From assembly GCF_000688295.1 (NCBI RefSeq), contig NZ_JHZF01000017.1, positions 79,480 through 143,479 of the forward strand: a DNA stretch of 64,000 nucleotides, written 5' to 3'. How positions within the stretch are numbered: the stretch's first letter is position 1; every line of letters starts with the position of its first letter. The position numbers and the translations under genes are program-made. The notes beneath the pieces were generated by a model, which saw nothing but the letters and a program-made list of their open reading frames with translations, made no database searches and was not told the origin of the DNA. Positions 34,577 through 45,364 of this stretch are shown here, piece by piece. The stretch comes from Pseudooceanicola nanhaiensis DSM 18065 (GTDB taxonomy: Bacteria > Pseudomonadota > Alphaproteobacteria > Rhodobacterales > Rhodobacteraceae).

Positions 34577-35461
34577 TCAGCCCATCCTCTCCGAGGCATA
34601 GGATCCGGGCGAGGCGGGGAAGACGACCGTGCGGTTGCCGTTCAGGAAGACGCGGCGGTGGATATGCGCGTGGATCGCGCGGGACAGCACGCGGGCCTCC
34701 ACGTCACGCCCGAGCGAGACGTAGTCCGACGGGCTCTGCGCATGGGTGACGGCGACGACGTCCTGCTCGATGATCGGGCCCTCGTCGAGGTCGGCGGTCA
34801 CGTAATGCGAGGTCGCCCCGATCAGCTTCACGCCGCGCTCGTAGGCCTGCTTGTAGGGGTTCGCACCCTTGAAGCTCGGCAGGAAGGAATGGTGGATGTT
34901 GATGATCCGCCCCGACATCTTGCGGCACATCTCGTCCGAGAGGACCTGCATGTAGCGGGCGAGCACGATCAGGTCGGCCTCGGTCTCTTCCACGATCTCC
35001 ATGATCTGCGCCTCGGCCTTCGGCTTGTTCTCCTTGGTGACCTTGATGCAGTGGAAGGGCAGGTCGTGGTTCACGACGACCTTCTGGTATTCCATGTGGT
35101 TCGAGATCACCGCGACGATGTCGATCGGCAGCGCCCCGATGCGCCAGCGGTAGAGCAGGTCGTTCAGGCAATGCCCGAAGCGCGAGACCATGATGATGAC
35201 CTTCATCTTCACGTCGGTCCCGTGGAAGGCGAAGTCCATGTCGAAATCCCCCGCGATGCCGGCGAAGGACTCGGACAGCGCCTCGGCGGTCGCGCCGTCC
35301 TCGGAGACGAAGATCGTGCGCATGAAGAAGCGCCCGCTCTCGGTGTCGTCGAACTGGGAGCTGTCGGTGATGTTGCAGCCGTTCTCGGCCAGGAAGGTGC
35401 CGATCGCGCCGACGATCCCTCGCGTGCTGGGACAGGAAACGGTGAGGCAAATCTGGGTCAT
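34577..35461 (-). CDS. purU: Formyltetrahydrofolate deformylase
   Basis: A 294-residue PurU with an N-terminal ACT domain (about 3-85). The formyltransferase-type catalytic domain has SRFGHCLNDLLYRWRIGALP, the active-site stretch INIHHSFLPSFKGANPY and GATSHYVTADLDEGPIIEQD. It hydrolyses 10-formyl-tetrahydrofolate to formate and tetrahydrofolate. AAGGAAAG precedes the ATG. Close to a folate-dependent demethylase it could regenerate free tetrahydrofolate. PurU genes also occur beside other one-carbon enzymes in Rhodobacterales. Confidence 0.92.
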   Translation of the reverse strand: MTQICLTVSCPSTRGIVGAIGTFLAENGCNITDSSQFDDTESGRFFMRTIFVSEDGATAEALSESFAGIAGDFDMDFAFHGTDVKMKVIIMVSRFGHCLNDLLYRWRIGALPIDIVAVISNHMEYQKVVVNHDLPFHCIKVTKENKPKAEAQIMEIVEETEADLIVLARYMQVLSDEMCRKMSGRIINIHHSFLPSFKGANPYKQAYERGVKLIGATSHYVTADLDEGPIIEQDVVAVTHAQSPSDYVSLGRDVEARVLSRAIHAHIHRRVFLNGNRTVVFPASPGSYASERMG

Positions 35462-35794
35462 GCGGGTGCTTTCCTTCTGCGCCGGCGGCGCGCGGGTGGA
35501 GTTATCGCACATCACTCGACCTCGCGTATCGAAGCAAGGACGGGAACGACCATTTCGGTGCCGAAACCGCTGCCGGAGGCGCTGGCGGGGAACGAAGTGT
35601 AGCGCATCGGAAAGTCGGGAAGGGAGGTGTGCGCCGGCGGATCCCCGCACCGGGCGCGGCTTGACGTGGCGGGATGCCGCCCAGCGCCGTGACGCGCCGG
35701 ATTGGGGGGTGGAATCCGGGCGCGGAGTCATTAGGAAGCTCGCAAAACCGGCGCGCGAGTCGCGACCATAAAAACGAGCAGGAGCACAGGTCAC
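35462..35794. other. Gene-free gap between purU and minC
   Basis: These 333 bp separate divergent purU and minC. I see no supported gene. The stretch should hold both promoters; the most AT-rich patch is 35735-35790. No clear operator or RNA structure stands out. Confidence 0.5.
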
Positions 35795-36541
35795 GTGCAA
35801 GACCAGGATGCCCGGAGCCGGAGCGGAGCCGCTTCGGTGACCGCGAGGCCGTTCCAGATCCGCGGCAGGTTCCTGACCGCGATCGCGATCCGCGTGGAGA
35901 GCGATCCGGCCTCTCCCGCCTTTCACGCCGCGCTCGACGAGCAGCTGAAGCAGACGCCGCAGTTCTTCGGCGACGCCCCTGTGGTGATCGACTTCGAGCG
36001 CATCCCCGAGCTCGCCGACCTGAACCGCATCCGCGACCTCGTCGCCACGCTGCGCCGCAAGGACCTGCGGGTCTTCGGCGTGCAGAACGCGAGCCCGGCC
36101 CAGGCCGAGGCGGCGCGCCAGATCGGCCTCATTCCGATCCACACCGGCCGCGAGGCGCCGCTGCCCTCGAACCGGCAGCGCCGGGCCGAGCGGCTCGAGA
36201 AGCTGCTGCCGCCGGAGAACCGGATCATCTCGACCCCCGTGCGCTCCGGCCAGACGGTGGTGGTCGAACGCGGCGACCTGACGGTCATCGGCTCCGTCGC
36301 CTCGGGTGCGGAGCTGGTCGCGGGCGGCTCGATCCACGTCTACGGGCGGATGCGCGGCCGGGCCATGGCGGGCGTGCATGGCGACGAGAAGGCCCGCATC
36401 TTCTGCCAGAGCCTCGATGCCGAGCTTCTGGCCATCGCCGGTCTCTACCGGACCAGCGAAACCTTCGGCCCCGAGATCCTGAACCGGGGTGTGCATGTCT
36501 TCCTGGAAGACGAGAAACTACGCGTGGAGGCGTTCGCATGA
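35795..36541 (+). CDS. minC: Septum site-determining protein MinC
   Basis: A 248-residue MinC. The N-terminal domain (about 18-115) has FQIRGRFLTAIAIRV and VVIDFERIPELADLNRI. The C-terminal beta-helix (about 150-248) shows TPVRSGQTVVVERGDLTVIG, the SVASGAELVAGGSIHVYG repeat and GDEKARIFCQSLDAELLAIAG. It inhibits FtsZ assembly away from midcell. A GTG start is used, with AGGAG upstream. Stop and minD start overlap by 4 nt, giving the operon minCDE. Confidence 0.93.
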   Translation: MQDQDARSRSGAASVTARPFQIRGRFLTAIAIRVESDPASPAFHAALDEQLKQTPQFFGDAPVVIDFERIPELADLNRIRDLVATLRRKDLRVFGVQNASPAQAEAARQIGLIPIHTGREAPLPSNRQRRAERLEKLLPPENRIISTPVRSGQTVVVERGDLTVIGSVASGAELVAGGSIHVYGRMRGRAMAGVHGDEKARIFCQSLDAELLAIAGLYRTSETFGPEILNRGVHVFLEDEKLRVEAFA

Positions 36542-37386
36542 CGACGCAATTGAAGGACACGGCGCCGCTCGGGAGGATCATCGTGATCACCTCGGGCAAG
36601 GGCGGCGTGGGCAAGACCACCTCGGCCGCGGCGATCTCTGCCGGCCTGGCCAAGCGCGGCCACAAGACGGTCGTGATCGACTTCGACGTGGGCCTGCGGA
36701 ACCTCGACATGATCATGGGCTGCGAGCGCCGGGTGGTGTTCGACTTCATCAACGTGATCCAGGGCGATGCCCGGCTGAAACAGGCGCTGATCAAGGACAA
36801 GCGGCTCGAGAACCTCTTCGTGCTGCCGACCTCGCAGACCCGCGACAAGGACGCGCTGACCCAGGAGGGTGTCGAGGCCGTCCTGAACGAGCTGAAGGAA
36901 GAGTTCGACTACATCATCTGCGACAGCCCCGCCGGGATCGAGCGCGGCGCCCAGATGGCGATGTACTTCGCCGACGAGGCCGTGGTGGTGACGAACCCCG
37001 AGGTGTCCTCGGTGCGCGACAGCGACCGGGTGCTGGGGCTGCTGAGCTCCAAGACCCGCCGGGCCGAGAAGGACGGCGCGGAGCCGATCAAGGCGCAGGT
37101 CCTCCTGACCCGGCACGACAAGGGCCGGATCGAGAAGGGCGAGATGATGACCGTCGAGGACGTGCTCGAGATCCTCGCCGTGCCGCTTCTGGGCATCATC
37201 CCCGAGAGCACCGCCGTGCTGCGGGCGTCGAACATCGGCACCCCGGTCACGCTGGACGAGCCCTCGGCCGCCGGCACCGCCTATGAAAACGCGGTGGCGC
37301 GGCTCACCGGCGAAGAGGTCGAGATCAGCGTAGAGGACGACCGCCGTCCCGGATTCTTCGGGCGGCTGTTCGGGCGCACGGCATGA
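36538..37386 (+). CDS. minD: Septum site-determining ATPase MinD
   Basis: A 282-residue MinD with the deviant Walker A GKGGVGKTT near residue 20, then DFDVGLRNLDMIMGCERRVV and CDSPAGIERGAQ. The C-terminal amphipathic membrane helix is RRPGFFGRLFGRTA. It recruits MinC to the membrane and oscillates with MinE. It is coupled to minC and minE by 4-nt overlaps. Confidence 0.95.
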   Translation: MTTQLKDTAPLGRIIVITSGKGGVGKTTSAAAISAGLAKRGHKTVVIDFDVGLRNLDMIMGCERRVVFDFINVIQGDARLKQALIKDKRLENLFVLPTSQTRDKDALTQEGVEAVLNELKEEFDYIICDSPAGIERGAQMAMYFADEAVVVTNPEVSSVRDSDRVLGLLSSKTRRAEKDGAEPIKAQVLLTRHDKGRIEKGEMMTVEDVLEILAVPLLGIIPESTAVLRASNIGTPVTLDEPSAAGTAYENAVARLTGEEVEISVEDDRRPGFFGRLFGRTA

Positions 37387-37667
37387 GCTTGTTCGGTTTC
37401 ACCCTCAGGCCGCGCCGGGCTGCCTCGGCAAAGACCGCAAAGGACCGGCTCCAGATCCTTCTCGCGCATGAACGGCGGGGCGGGGCGGAGACGCCCGATT
37501 ACCTGCCGGCCCTGCAGCGGGACATCATGGAGGCGATCCGCAAATACGTGAAGATCGGGGACGACGACGTGAACGTCCGGATGGACCGGCGCGACGACGT
37601 CTCGAGCCTCGAGATCAATATCGAGCTGCCCGAGGCGGCTCCGAAGGCAAAGGCCGGGCGCGCCTGA
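37383..37667 (+). CDS. minE: Cell division topological specificity factor MinE
   Basis: A 94-residue MinE. The N-terminal membrane-targeting segment MSLFGFTLRPRRAAS is followed by the MinD-contacting stretch AKDRLQILLAHER, then the dimerisation domain (QRDIMEAIRKYVKIGDDDVN). It stimulates MinD ATPase and sets the division site. Last gene of the operon; convergent hutC ends 133 bp downstream, with no gene seen between. Confidence 0.93.
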   Translation: MSLFGFTLRPRRAASAKTAKDRLQILLAHERRGGAETPDYLPALQRDIMEAIRKYVKIGDDDVNVRMDRRDDVSSLEINIELPEAAPKAKAGRA

Positions 37668-37800
37668 TCAGGGCGCGCCTCCGGCGGCGAAGGTCTGCCG
37701 CCACAGGCCGGTGAACCGCCGCGCCTTGCCCTGGTCCAGCGCGCCCGGCAGCGGCGGCGAGGAAGGTCCGCGGACGATCCCCCGGCGCGCGTGCTGCCCG

Positions 37801-38502
37801 TCAGAGCCGCGTGTGCATCCGGTAGCCCGGGTGGAACACCAGCCGGACCGAGGTGATCATTCCCGCCCCCGTCCACGTGGTCCGGTCCAGCACGAAGAGC
37901 CCGGTGCCCGCGGGGCAGGAGAGCACCTCGGCCTCCGCCCCCCCCGCCGAGAGTGCCGAGAAGGTGAAATCGCCGCCCTCGAAGGGCACTTCCCGCACCA
38001 GCCATTCGTTCGGGCTGATCGCGCTGAAATCCTCCGCCAGCACCGCCGGCACCGCCTCCGGATTGATCCAGCGGTTCTCGTAGACATAGGGCGCGCCGTC
38101 GGCGGTGTGCAGCGTCCTGAGATGCAGGAGCTTGCGCCCCGGCGCCACCTGCATCCGCGCCGCCACCTCCGCAGGCGGCACAGGCATCTCGCGCGAGAGC
38201 ACCCGATGGCCGTAGGCCTGCCCCTTCGCGACGATCTCTTCCCGGATGACCGGGATCTCGAGCTGCGCCTTGCGCACCGGGTTCACCGCGACCCGCGTTC
38301 CGGCCCGCCGCCGCCGGTCGAGCAGCCCGGCCTCGGCCAGCTCCCGCAGCGCGCGGTTGACCGTGGCGCGCGCGCAGCCGAATTCGGCGGCGAGGTCGGC
38401 CTCGTGGGGGATGAACTCTCCCGGCCGCCAGACCCGCTGGGTGATGCGGCGGCGCACCTCCTCCTGCACGCCCTGCCACGTGTTGATCTCGGGGGTCGTC
38501 AA
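37801..38502 (-). CDS. hutC: Histidine utilisation repressor HutC (GntR family)
   Basis: A 233-residue GntR/HutC protein. The winged helix (about 10-75) has PGEFIPHEADLAAEFGCARA and TVNRALRELAEAGLL. A UTRA ligand domain follows (HLRTLHTADGAPYVYENRWI, ending LVFHPGYRMHTRL). The probable TTG start overlaps the hutF stop by three bases and has GGGAGAG upstream; no ATG lies nearby in frame. It is expected to repress the hut genes in the absence of urocanate, through the palindrome in the hutF-hutI gap. Confidence 0.88.
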   Translation of the reverse strand: MTTPEINTWQGVQEEVRRRITQRVWRPGEFIPHEADLAAEFGCARATVNRALRELAEAGLLDRRRRAGTRVAVNPVRKAQLEIPVIREEIVAKGQAYGHRVLSREMPVPPAEVAARMQVAPGRKLLHLRTLHTADGAPYVYENRWINPEAVPAVLAEDFSAISPNEWLVREVPFEGGDFTFSALSAGGAEAEVLSCPAGTGLFVLDRTTWTGAGMITSVRLVFHPGYRMHTRL

Positions 38503-39860
38503 ATCGTCTCTCCCAGCTCGCGCATGGCCGCGCGGTAGCGTGCCGCGATGCCCTCCCGCCGTATGTGGCGCCCCTCGGTCACGACATGGCGCCCGGCGGA
38601 CCAGACCTCGCGCACCATCCGGTCGTCGCCCGCGAAGATCCAGGTGTCGAGCAGCGTATCGCCCCGCCGCCCCTCCATGTCCAAATGGCGCCCGTCCAGC
38701 GCCAGCAGGTCCGCCCGCAGACGCGGCGCGATGGCCCCGGTGTCCCGCCCCGCCGAGAGCGCGCCGCCCGCCAGCGCCGCCGCATAGATCCGCCGGCCGG
38801 TCGACAGCTCGGGCGCGGCCAGCGCCGCCCGCGAGCCATCCCGCAGACGCTGGGAATATTCGAGCGTGCGCAGCTCCTCGGACAGGGCGATCCGGATGTT
38901 GCTGTCCGACCCGATCGACAGCGCCCCGCCGTTGTCCATCCACCGCACCCCGTCGAAGATCCCGTCCCCGAGGCTCGATTCGGTGATCGGGCAGAGCCCC
39001 GCAACGGCACCGGAGCGGGCCAGCCCCTCGGTCTCGTGCGGCTGCATCCGGGTGCAGTGGATGAAGGTGCAGCCCGCGTCGGGGGCCATGTGTTCGAGCA
39101 CCCATTCGACCGGGCGCAGGCCCCGGGCATCGCGGACCTCCTCGACCTCGGCCACCTGTTCGGCGAGGTGCATGTGAAACGGTCCGCCAAGCGCCCGCAG
39201 CCCCGGCAGCGCCTCGGGCGCGACCGCCCGCAGGCTGTGCGGCGCGACGCCGAGCCTTGTGTCGGCGGGCAGCCCCTTCAGCGCATCGCCCGAGGCCGCG
39301 TGCAGACGGACGAAGGCGTCCGGATCCGTCCCGAACCGGTCCTGTCCGGGCCCGAGGGGCCGCCGGTCGCAGCCGCCGAACTGGTAATGCACCGGCAGGA
39401 GGGTCAGCCCGATCCCGGTCTCGGCCGCGGCCGCCGCGATCCGCCCCGCCATCTCGGCGGGGTTGGCGTAGGGCGCACCCCCGGGCTGGTGGTGGAGGTA
39501 GTGGAATTCAACGTTCGTCGCATAGCCGGCCTCCAGCATCTCCATCTGGACGAGGCTCGCGATGGCCTCGACATGCTCCGGGGTCAGCCGGTCGAGGAAG
39601 CGGTACATCAGCCGCCGCCAGGTCCAGAAGCTGTCCGACGGATCCGGCCCGCGCCGCTCGGTCAGTCCCGCCATGGCCCGCTGGAAGGCATGGCTGTGCG
39701 CGTTGACCGGGGCGGGGAGCAGGATGTCGACCGCGTGATCGGCGCCTCCCGGCGCCCCCGTCTCGACCGAGGCGATCCCGCCCGCGTCGTCCAGCGTGAC
39801 GAGGACGTTCTCGGCCCAGCCTTCGGGCAGGAGGGCCTGCGCGGCGCGGATGGTCTGCAT
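38499..39860 (-). CDS. hutF: Formimidoylglutamate deiminase
   Basis: A 453-residue amidohydrolase with the metal-binding APVNAHSHAFQRAMAGLTE (about residue 55), HMHLAEQVAEVEEV and FIHCTRMQPHETEGLA. It converts N-formimidoyl-glutamate to N-formyl-glutamate and ammonia, the fourth step of the five-step histidine pathway. hutG in this window then completes the route. The ATG at 39860 is 71 bp from divergent hutI, and the gap holds the likely HutC operator. Confidence 0.92.
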   Translation of the reverse strand: MQTIRAAQALLPEGWAENVLVTLDDAGGIASVETGAPGGADHAVDILLPAPVNAHSHAFQRAMAGLTERRGPDPSDSFWTWRRLMYRFLDRLTPEHVEAIASLVQMEMLEAGYATNVEFHYLHHQPGGAPYANPAEMAGRIAAAAAETGIGLTLLPVHYQFGGCDRRPLGPGQDRFGTDPDAFVRLHAASGDALKGLPADTRLGVAPHSLRAVAPEALPGLRALGGPFHMHLAEQVAEVEEVRDARGLRPVEWVLEHMAPDAGCTFIHCTRMQPHETEGLARSGAVAGLCPITESSLGDGIFDGVRWMDNGGALSIGSDSNIRIALSEELRTLEYSQRLRDGSRAALAAPELSTGRRIYAAALAGGALSAGRDTGAIAPRLRADLLALDGRHLDMEGRRGDTLLDTWIFAGDDRMVREVWSAGRHVVTEGRHIRREGIAARYRAAMRELGETI

Positions 39861-39872
39861 GGGGAACCCCGG

Positions 39873-39902
39873 TTGACAGTTTAATATGTGCAGACATATA
39901 CC
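39873..39902 (+). promoter_or_regulatory. hutI promoter with overlapping HutC-like operator
   Basis: TTGACA (39873-39878) and TATACC (39897-39902) are spaced 18 bp, a good sigma-70-like promoter toward hutI. The perfect inverted repeat ATATGT-GCAG-ACATAT (39884-39899) lies between and over the -10. A repressor bound here would block hutI and probably divergent hutF as well. HutC is the expected binder. Confidence 0.65.
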
Positions 39903-39931
39903 GGCGAAGAACGCGCTTAACAAGGTGAGTC

Positions 39932-41125
39932 ATGCTGCTGCACAACGCCACCCTCGCCACGATGGAACCCGGCGCGCCCTATGGGCTGGTCCGCGACGGC
40001 GCGGTGGTCATCGAGAGCGAGACGATCCTCTGGGCCGGCGCCGCGGCGGAGCTGCCGGAGGCGCACCGGCAGCACGAGCGGCACGATCTCGGCGGCCGTC
40101 TGGTCACGCCGGGCCTGATCGACTGCCACACCCATATCGTGCACGGCGGCGACCGCGCGCGGGAATTCGAGATGCGGCTCGAGGGCGCCTCCTACGAAGA
40201 GGTCGCGCGGGCCGGGGGCGGGATCGTCTCGACCGTGCGCGCCACGCGGGAGGCGACGGAGGAGGGGCTTCTCGCCTCGGCCCTGCCGCGCGTCGATGCG
40301 CTGATCGCGGAGGGCGTGACGGCGATCGAGGTGAAATCCGGCTACGGGCTCGACATCGAGACGGAGCTCGCGATGCTGCGCACCGCCCGCCGGATCGCGG
40401 CGGCGCGCCCGATCCGGGTCCGCACCAGCTTCCTCGGCGCCCATGCGGTGCCGCCCGAATACACGGGCCGCCCGGATGCCTATATCGACGAGGTCTGCCT
40501 GCCCGCGCTCGACGCCACCCATGCCGAGGGTCTGGCCGACGCGGTGGACGGGTTCTGCGAGGGCATCGCCTTCACCCCCGACCAGATCGCGCGGGTCTTC
40601 GACCGGGCCCGCGCGCTCGGCCTGCCGGTGAAGCTGCATGCCGAGCAGCTTTCCAACCTCGGCGGCGCGCGGCTGGCGGCGCAGTACGGGGCGCTTTCGG
40701 CGGATCATCTCGAATACGCCGATGCGGGCGATGCTCAGGCGATGGCCGGGGCAGGGACCGTCGCGGTGATCCTGCCCGGCGCCTTCTACACCCTGCGCGA
40801 GACGCAGCTCCCGCCGATCGACGCCTTCCGCGCGGCCGGCGTCCCGATGGCGCTCGCCACCGACTGCAATCCCGGCTCCTCGCCGCTCTCCTCGCTCCTG
40901 CTCACGATGAACATGGGCGCGACGCTCTTCCGCCTGACGCCCGAGGAGAGCCTCAGGGGCACCACGACCCACGCCGCCCGCGCGCTCGGGCTGACCGACG
41001 CGGGCGCGATCCGGGCGGGGCTGCGGGCCGACCTCGCCATCTGGGACGTCGCCACCCCGGCCGAGCTCGCCTATCGCATCGGCTTCAACCCGCTCTGGAA
41101 ACGCATCTTCGGAGGCCGCCTGTGA
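39932..41125 (+). CDS. hutI: Imidazolonepropionase
   Basis: A 397-residue amidohydrolase with the zinc site [20 protein letters not shown] (about residue 65), the substrate region [23 protein letters not shown] and [12 protein letters not shown]. It opens the imidazolone ring to N-formimidoyl-glutamate, the third step of histidine breakdown. First gene of hutIHGU; the hutH GTG overlaps its stop by 4 nt. Confidence 0.95.
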   Translation: MLLHNATLATMEPGAPYGLVRDGAVVIESETILWAGAAAELPEAHRQHERHDLGGRLVTPGLIDCHTHIVHGGDRAREFEMRLEGASYEEVARAGGGIVSTVRATREATEEGLLASALPRVDALIAEGVTAIEVKSGYGLDIETELAMLRTARRIAAARPIRVRTSFLGAHAVPPEYTGRPDAYIDEVCLPALDATHAEGLADAVDGFCEGIAFTPDQIARVFDRARALGLPVKLHAEQLSNLGGARLAAQYGALSADHLEYADAGDAQAMAGAGTVAVILPGAFYTLRETQLPPIDAFRAAGVPMALATDCNPGSSPLSSLLLTMNMGATLFRLTPEESLRGTTTHAARALGLTDAGAIRAGLRADLAIWDVATPAELAYRIGFNPLWKRIFGGRL

Positions 41126-42660
41126 CACTCACCCTGACCCCCGGCGCCGCGACCCTCGCCCAGCTCGAACGGCTCTGGCGCGAGGGGCTTGCGGCCGAGC
41201 TGGACCCCGCCGCCCGCCCCGCCATCGACGCCGCCGCCGCGATGGTGGCCGAGGCCGCCGCCGGGGAGGCCGCGATCTACGGGATCAACACCGGCTTCGG
41301 GAAACTCGCCTCGGTCCGGGTGCCGCCGAAGGAGACCGCGCAGCTTCAGCGCAACCTGATCCTGTCGCATTGCTGCGGGGTCGGGGAGGCGCTGGACGTG
41401 GCCACCACCCGGCTGATGATCGCGCTGAAGCTTTTGTCGCTGGGCCGTGGCGCCTCGGGCATCCGCTGGGAGACGGCGGCGCTGTTGCAGGGGCTGTTGG
41501 CGAAGGGCGTGACGCCGGTGGTGCCCGCGCAGGGTTCGGTCGGTGCCTCGGGCGACCTCGCGCCGCTGGCGCACATGGCGGCGACCCTGATCGGGGAGGG
41601 GGACGCCGTCTACGAGGGCGAAACGCTGCCCGCCCGCGAGGCTCTCGCGCGCGCCGGGCTCGCGCCGGTGGTGCTGGCCGCCAAGGAGGGGCTGGGCCTC
41701 ATCAACGGCACCCAGTTCTCGACCGCCTGCGCGCTGGCGGGCTGGTTCGAGGCGATGCGCAATGCCGAGAGCGCCGTCGCCGCCTCCTGCCTGTCGACGG
41801 ATGCGATCATGGGCTCGACCGCGCCACTGGAGCCGGCGCTGCACGACCTGCGCGGCCATGCCGGGCAGATCGACGTCGCCCGCGCCATGCGCGCCATCAT
41901 GCAGGGCAGCGCGATCCGCGAGAGCCACCGCGAGGGCGACACGCGGGTGCAGGATCCCTATTGCATCCGTTGCCAGCCGCAGGTGACCGGGGCCGCGCTG
42001 GACCTGCTGCGCTTCGCCGGCCGGACGCTGGAGGTCGAGGCCAACGCCGTCTCGGACAACCCGCTGGTGCTGGTGGCGCAAGGCAAGATCGTCTCGGGCG
42101 GGAATTTCCACGCCGAGCCCGTCGCCTTCGCCGCCGACCAGATCGCGCTGGCGATTTCCGAGATCGGCGCCATCGCGCAGCGCCGCGTGGCGCTGATGGT
42201 GGACCCGACGCTTTCGTTCGACCTGCCGCCGTTCCTGACCCCCGAGCCGGGCCTGAACTCCGGCCTCATGATCGCCGAGGTCACGACCGCCGCGCTGATG
42301 AGCGAGAACAAGCACCTCGCGCATCCCTGCTCCACGGATTCCACGCCCACCTCCGCCAATCAGGAGGATCACGTCTCGATGGCCGCGCACGGGGCGCGGC
42401 GGCTGAAGCGGATGAACGAGAACCTTTCGGTGATCCTGGGCGTCGAGCTGATGTGCGCCGCGCAGGGCGTCGAATTCCGCGCGCCGCTGACGACAAGCCC
42501 GATGCTGCAGGACCTGCTCGAAACCGTCCGGGCCGAGGTCGAGACCCTGCGGGAGGACCGCTACATGGCCGACGACCTGTCCCGCGCCGCGGCGCTGGTC
42601 CGGGAGGGGCGCGTCTCGGACAGCTGCGGGATACGCGCGCTGCTGGAGGGCGCGGAATGA
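41122..42660 (+). CDS. hutH: Histidine ammonia-lyase
   Basis: A 512-residue lyase of normal length. The [14 protein letters not shown] segment (Ala142-Ser143-Gly144) forms the MIO electrophile; [11 protein letters not shown] and [10 protein letters not shown] are further signatures. It removes ammonia from histidine to give urocanate, the first step. The GTG start at 41122 overlaps the hutI stop and follows GGAGG; it is supported because the MIO segment then falls at the usual position. Confidence 0.95.
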   Translation: MTLTLTPGAATLAQLERLWREGLAAELDPAARPAIDAAAAMVAEAAAGEAAIYGINTGFGKLASVRVPPKETAQLQRNLILSHCCGVGEALDVATTRLMIALKLLSLGRGASGIRWETAALLQGLLAKGVTPVVPAQGSVGASGDLAPLAHMAATLIGEGDAVYEGETLPAREALARAGLAPVVLAAKEGLGLINGTQFSTACALAGWFEAMRNAESAVAASCLSTDAIMGSTAPLEPALHDLRGHAGQIDVARAMRAIMQGSAIRESHREGDTRVQDPYCIRCQPQVTGAALDLLRFAGRTLEVEANAVSDNPLVLVAQGKIVSGGNFHAEPVAFAADQIALAISEIGAIAQRRVALMVDPTLSFDLPPFLTPEPGLNSGLMIAEVTTAALMSENKHLAHPCSTDSTPTSANQEDHVSMAAHGARRLKRMNENLSVILGVELMCAAQGVEFRAPLTTSPMLQDLLETVRAEVETLREDRYMADDLSRAAALVREGRVSDSCGIRALLEGAE

Positions 42661-43453
42661 CCCCCGTCGAGGTCGTCCGCGGCGACGGGCCGGTGGTGCT
42701 GGGCCTGCCCCATACGGGGACGCATGTGCCCGAGGCGATCAGGGCCCGGCTGACGCCGCGCGGCCGCACGCTGTCGGACACCGACTGGTATGTCCACAGG
42801 CTCTACGACGGGCTTCTTCCGGGCGCGACCACGGTGCGGGCGACCTTCCACCGCTACGTGATCGACGCGAACCGGCCGCCCTCGGGCGAGAGCCTCTATC
42901 CGGGACAGAACACCACCGGGCTGATCCCGCTGACCGATTTCGACGGCCATCCGCTGTGGGAGACCGAGCCCGCGCCCGAGGACATCGGTTCGCGCCGCCG
43001 CGACTACCACGACGTCTACCACGCCGCGCTGGCCGCCGAGCTGGAGCGCGTCCGCGCGAAGCACGGCATCGCGATCCTCTACGATTGCCACTCGATCCGG
43101 TCCGAGATCCCCTTCCTCTTCGAGGGCCGCCTGCCGGATTTCAACATCGGCACCAACTCGGGCCGGAGCTGCGCGCCCGCGATCGCCGAGGCCACCGCCC
43201 GGATCTGTTCCGAGGCCGAGGGCTATACGTCCGTCCTGAACGGCCGCTTCAAGGGCGGCTGGACGACGCGCCATTATGGCCGCCCCGCGGAGGGCCTGCA
43301 CGCGATCCAGATGGAGCTCGCCCAGGACACCCACCTGATGTCCGAAAGCCCGCCCTTCGACTACGACCCGGCCGGCGCCGCGCAGCTCCGCCCGCACCTC
43401 GCCGCGATCCTGCATGCGCTCGAGGATTACGCCTTCACCCAGGGAGCCACCCG

Positions 43454-43457
<4 letters not shown>
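42657..43457 (+). CDS. hutG: N-formylglutamate amidohydrolase
   Basis: A 266-residue FGase-type hydrolase with [13 protein letters not shown] near the start, [18 protein letters not shown] and [18 protein letters not shown]. It hydrolyses N-formyl-glutamate to glutamate and formate, ending the pathway begun by HutH. It overlaps both neighbours by 4 nt (hutH stop and hutU start), so the operon is tightly coupled. Confidence 0.93.
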
Positions 43458-45139
<1,682 letters not shown>

Positions 45140-45166
45140 GTCGGGCAAGGAAAGGAAGGCACTGAC

Positions 45167-45352
45167 CTGCGGCGGTCGTCGCGCAGGTCGCACTTCGCCG
45201 AGCTCTACGACCTCGAAAACGTTCCGCTGGAGATGGTCAATCCCCGGCAACACCCCCAGTATGCCGCCGCGAAGGGGCAGCCTCCGGACGAGATGGTCAT
45301 GGCGATGATCGGGATCCGGGAGAGCGCGCCCCTGCCCACGGATTTCGCCTGA
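45167..45352 (+). pseudogene. Possible gene remnant after hutU
   Basis: The frame continuing from hutU stays open for about 70 codons after the hutU stop and reads like protein (HFAELYDLENVPLEMVNP, then QYAAAKGQPPDEMVMAMIGI), ending in TGA at 45350-45352. There is no ATG, GTG or TTG start before an internal ATG at 45233; only a CTG at 45167 follows AAGGAAGG. It looks like the C-terminal end of a lost gene, or a small gene with a rare start. I do not recognise the family. Confidence 0.35.
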
Positions 45353-45364
45353 GGAGGGGCGTGC

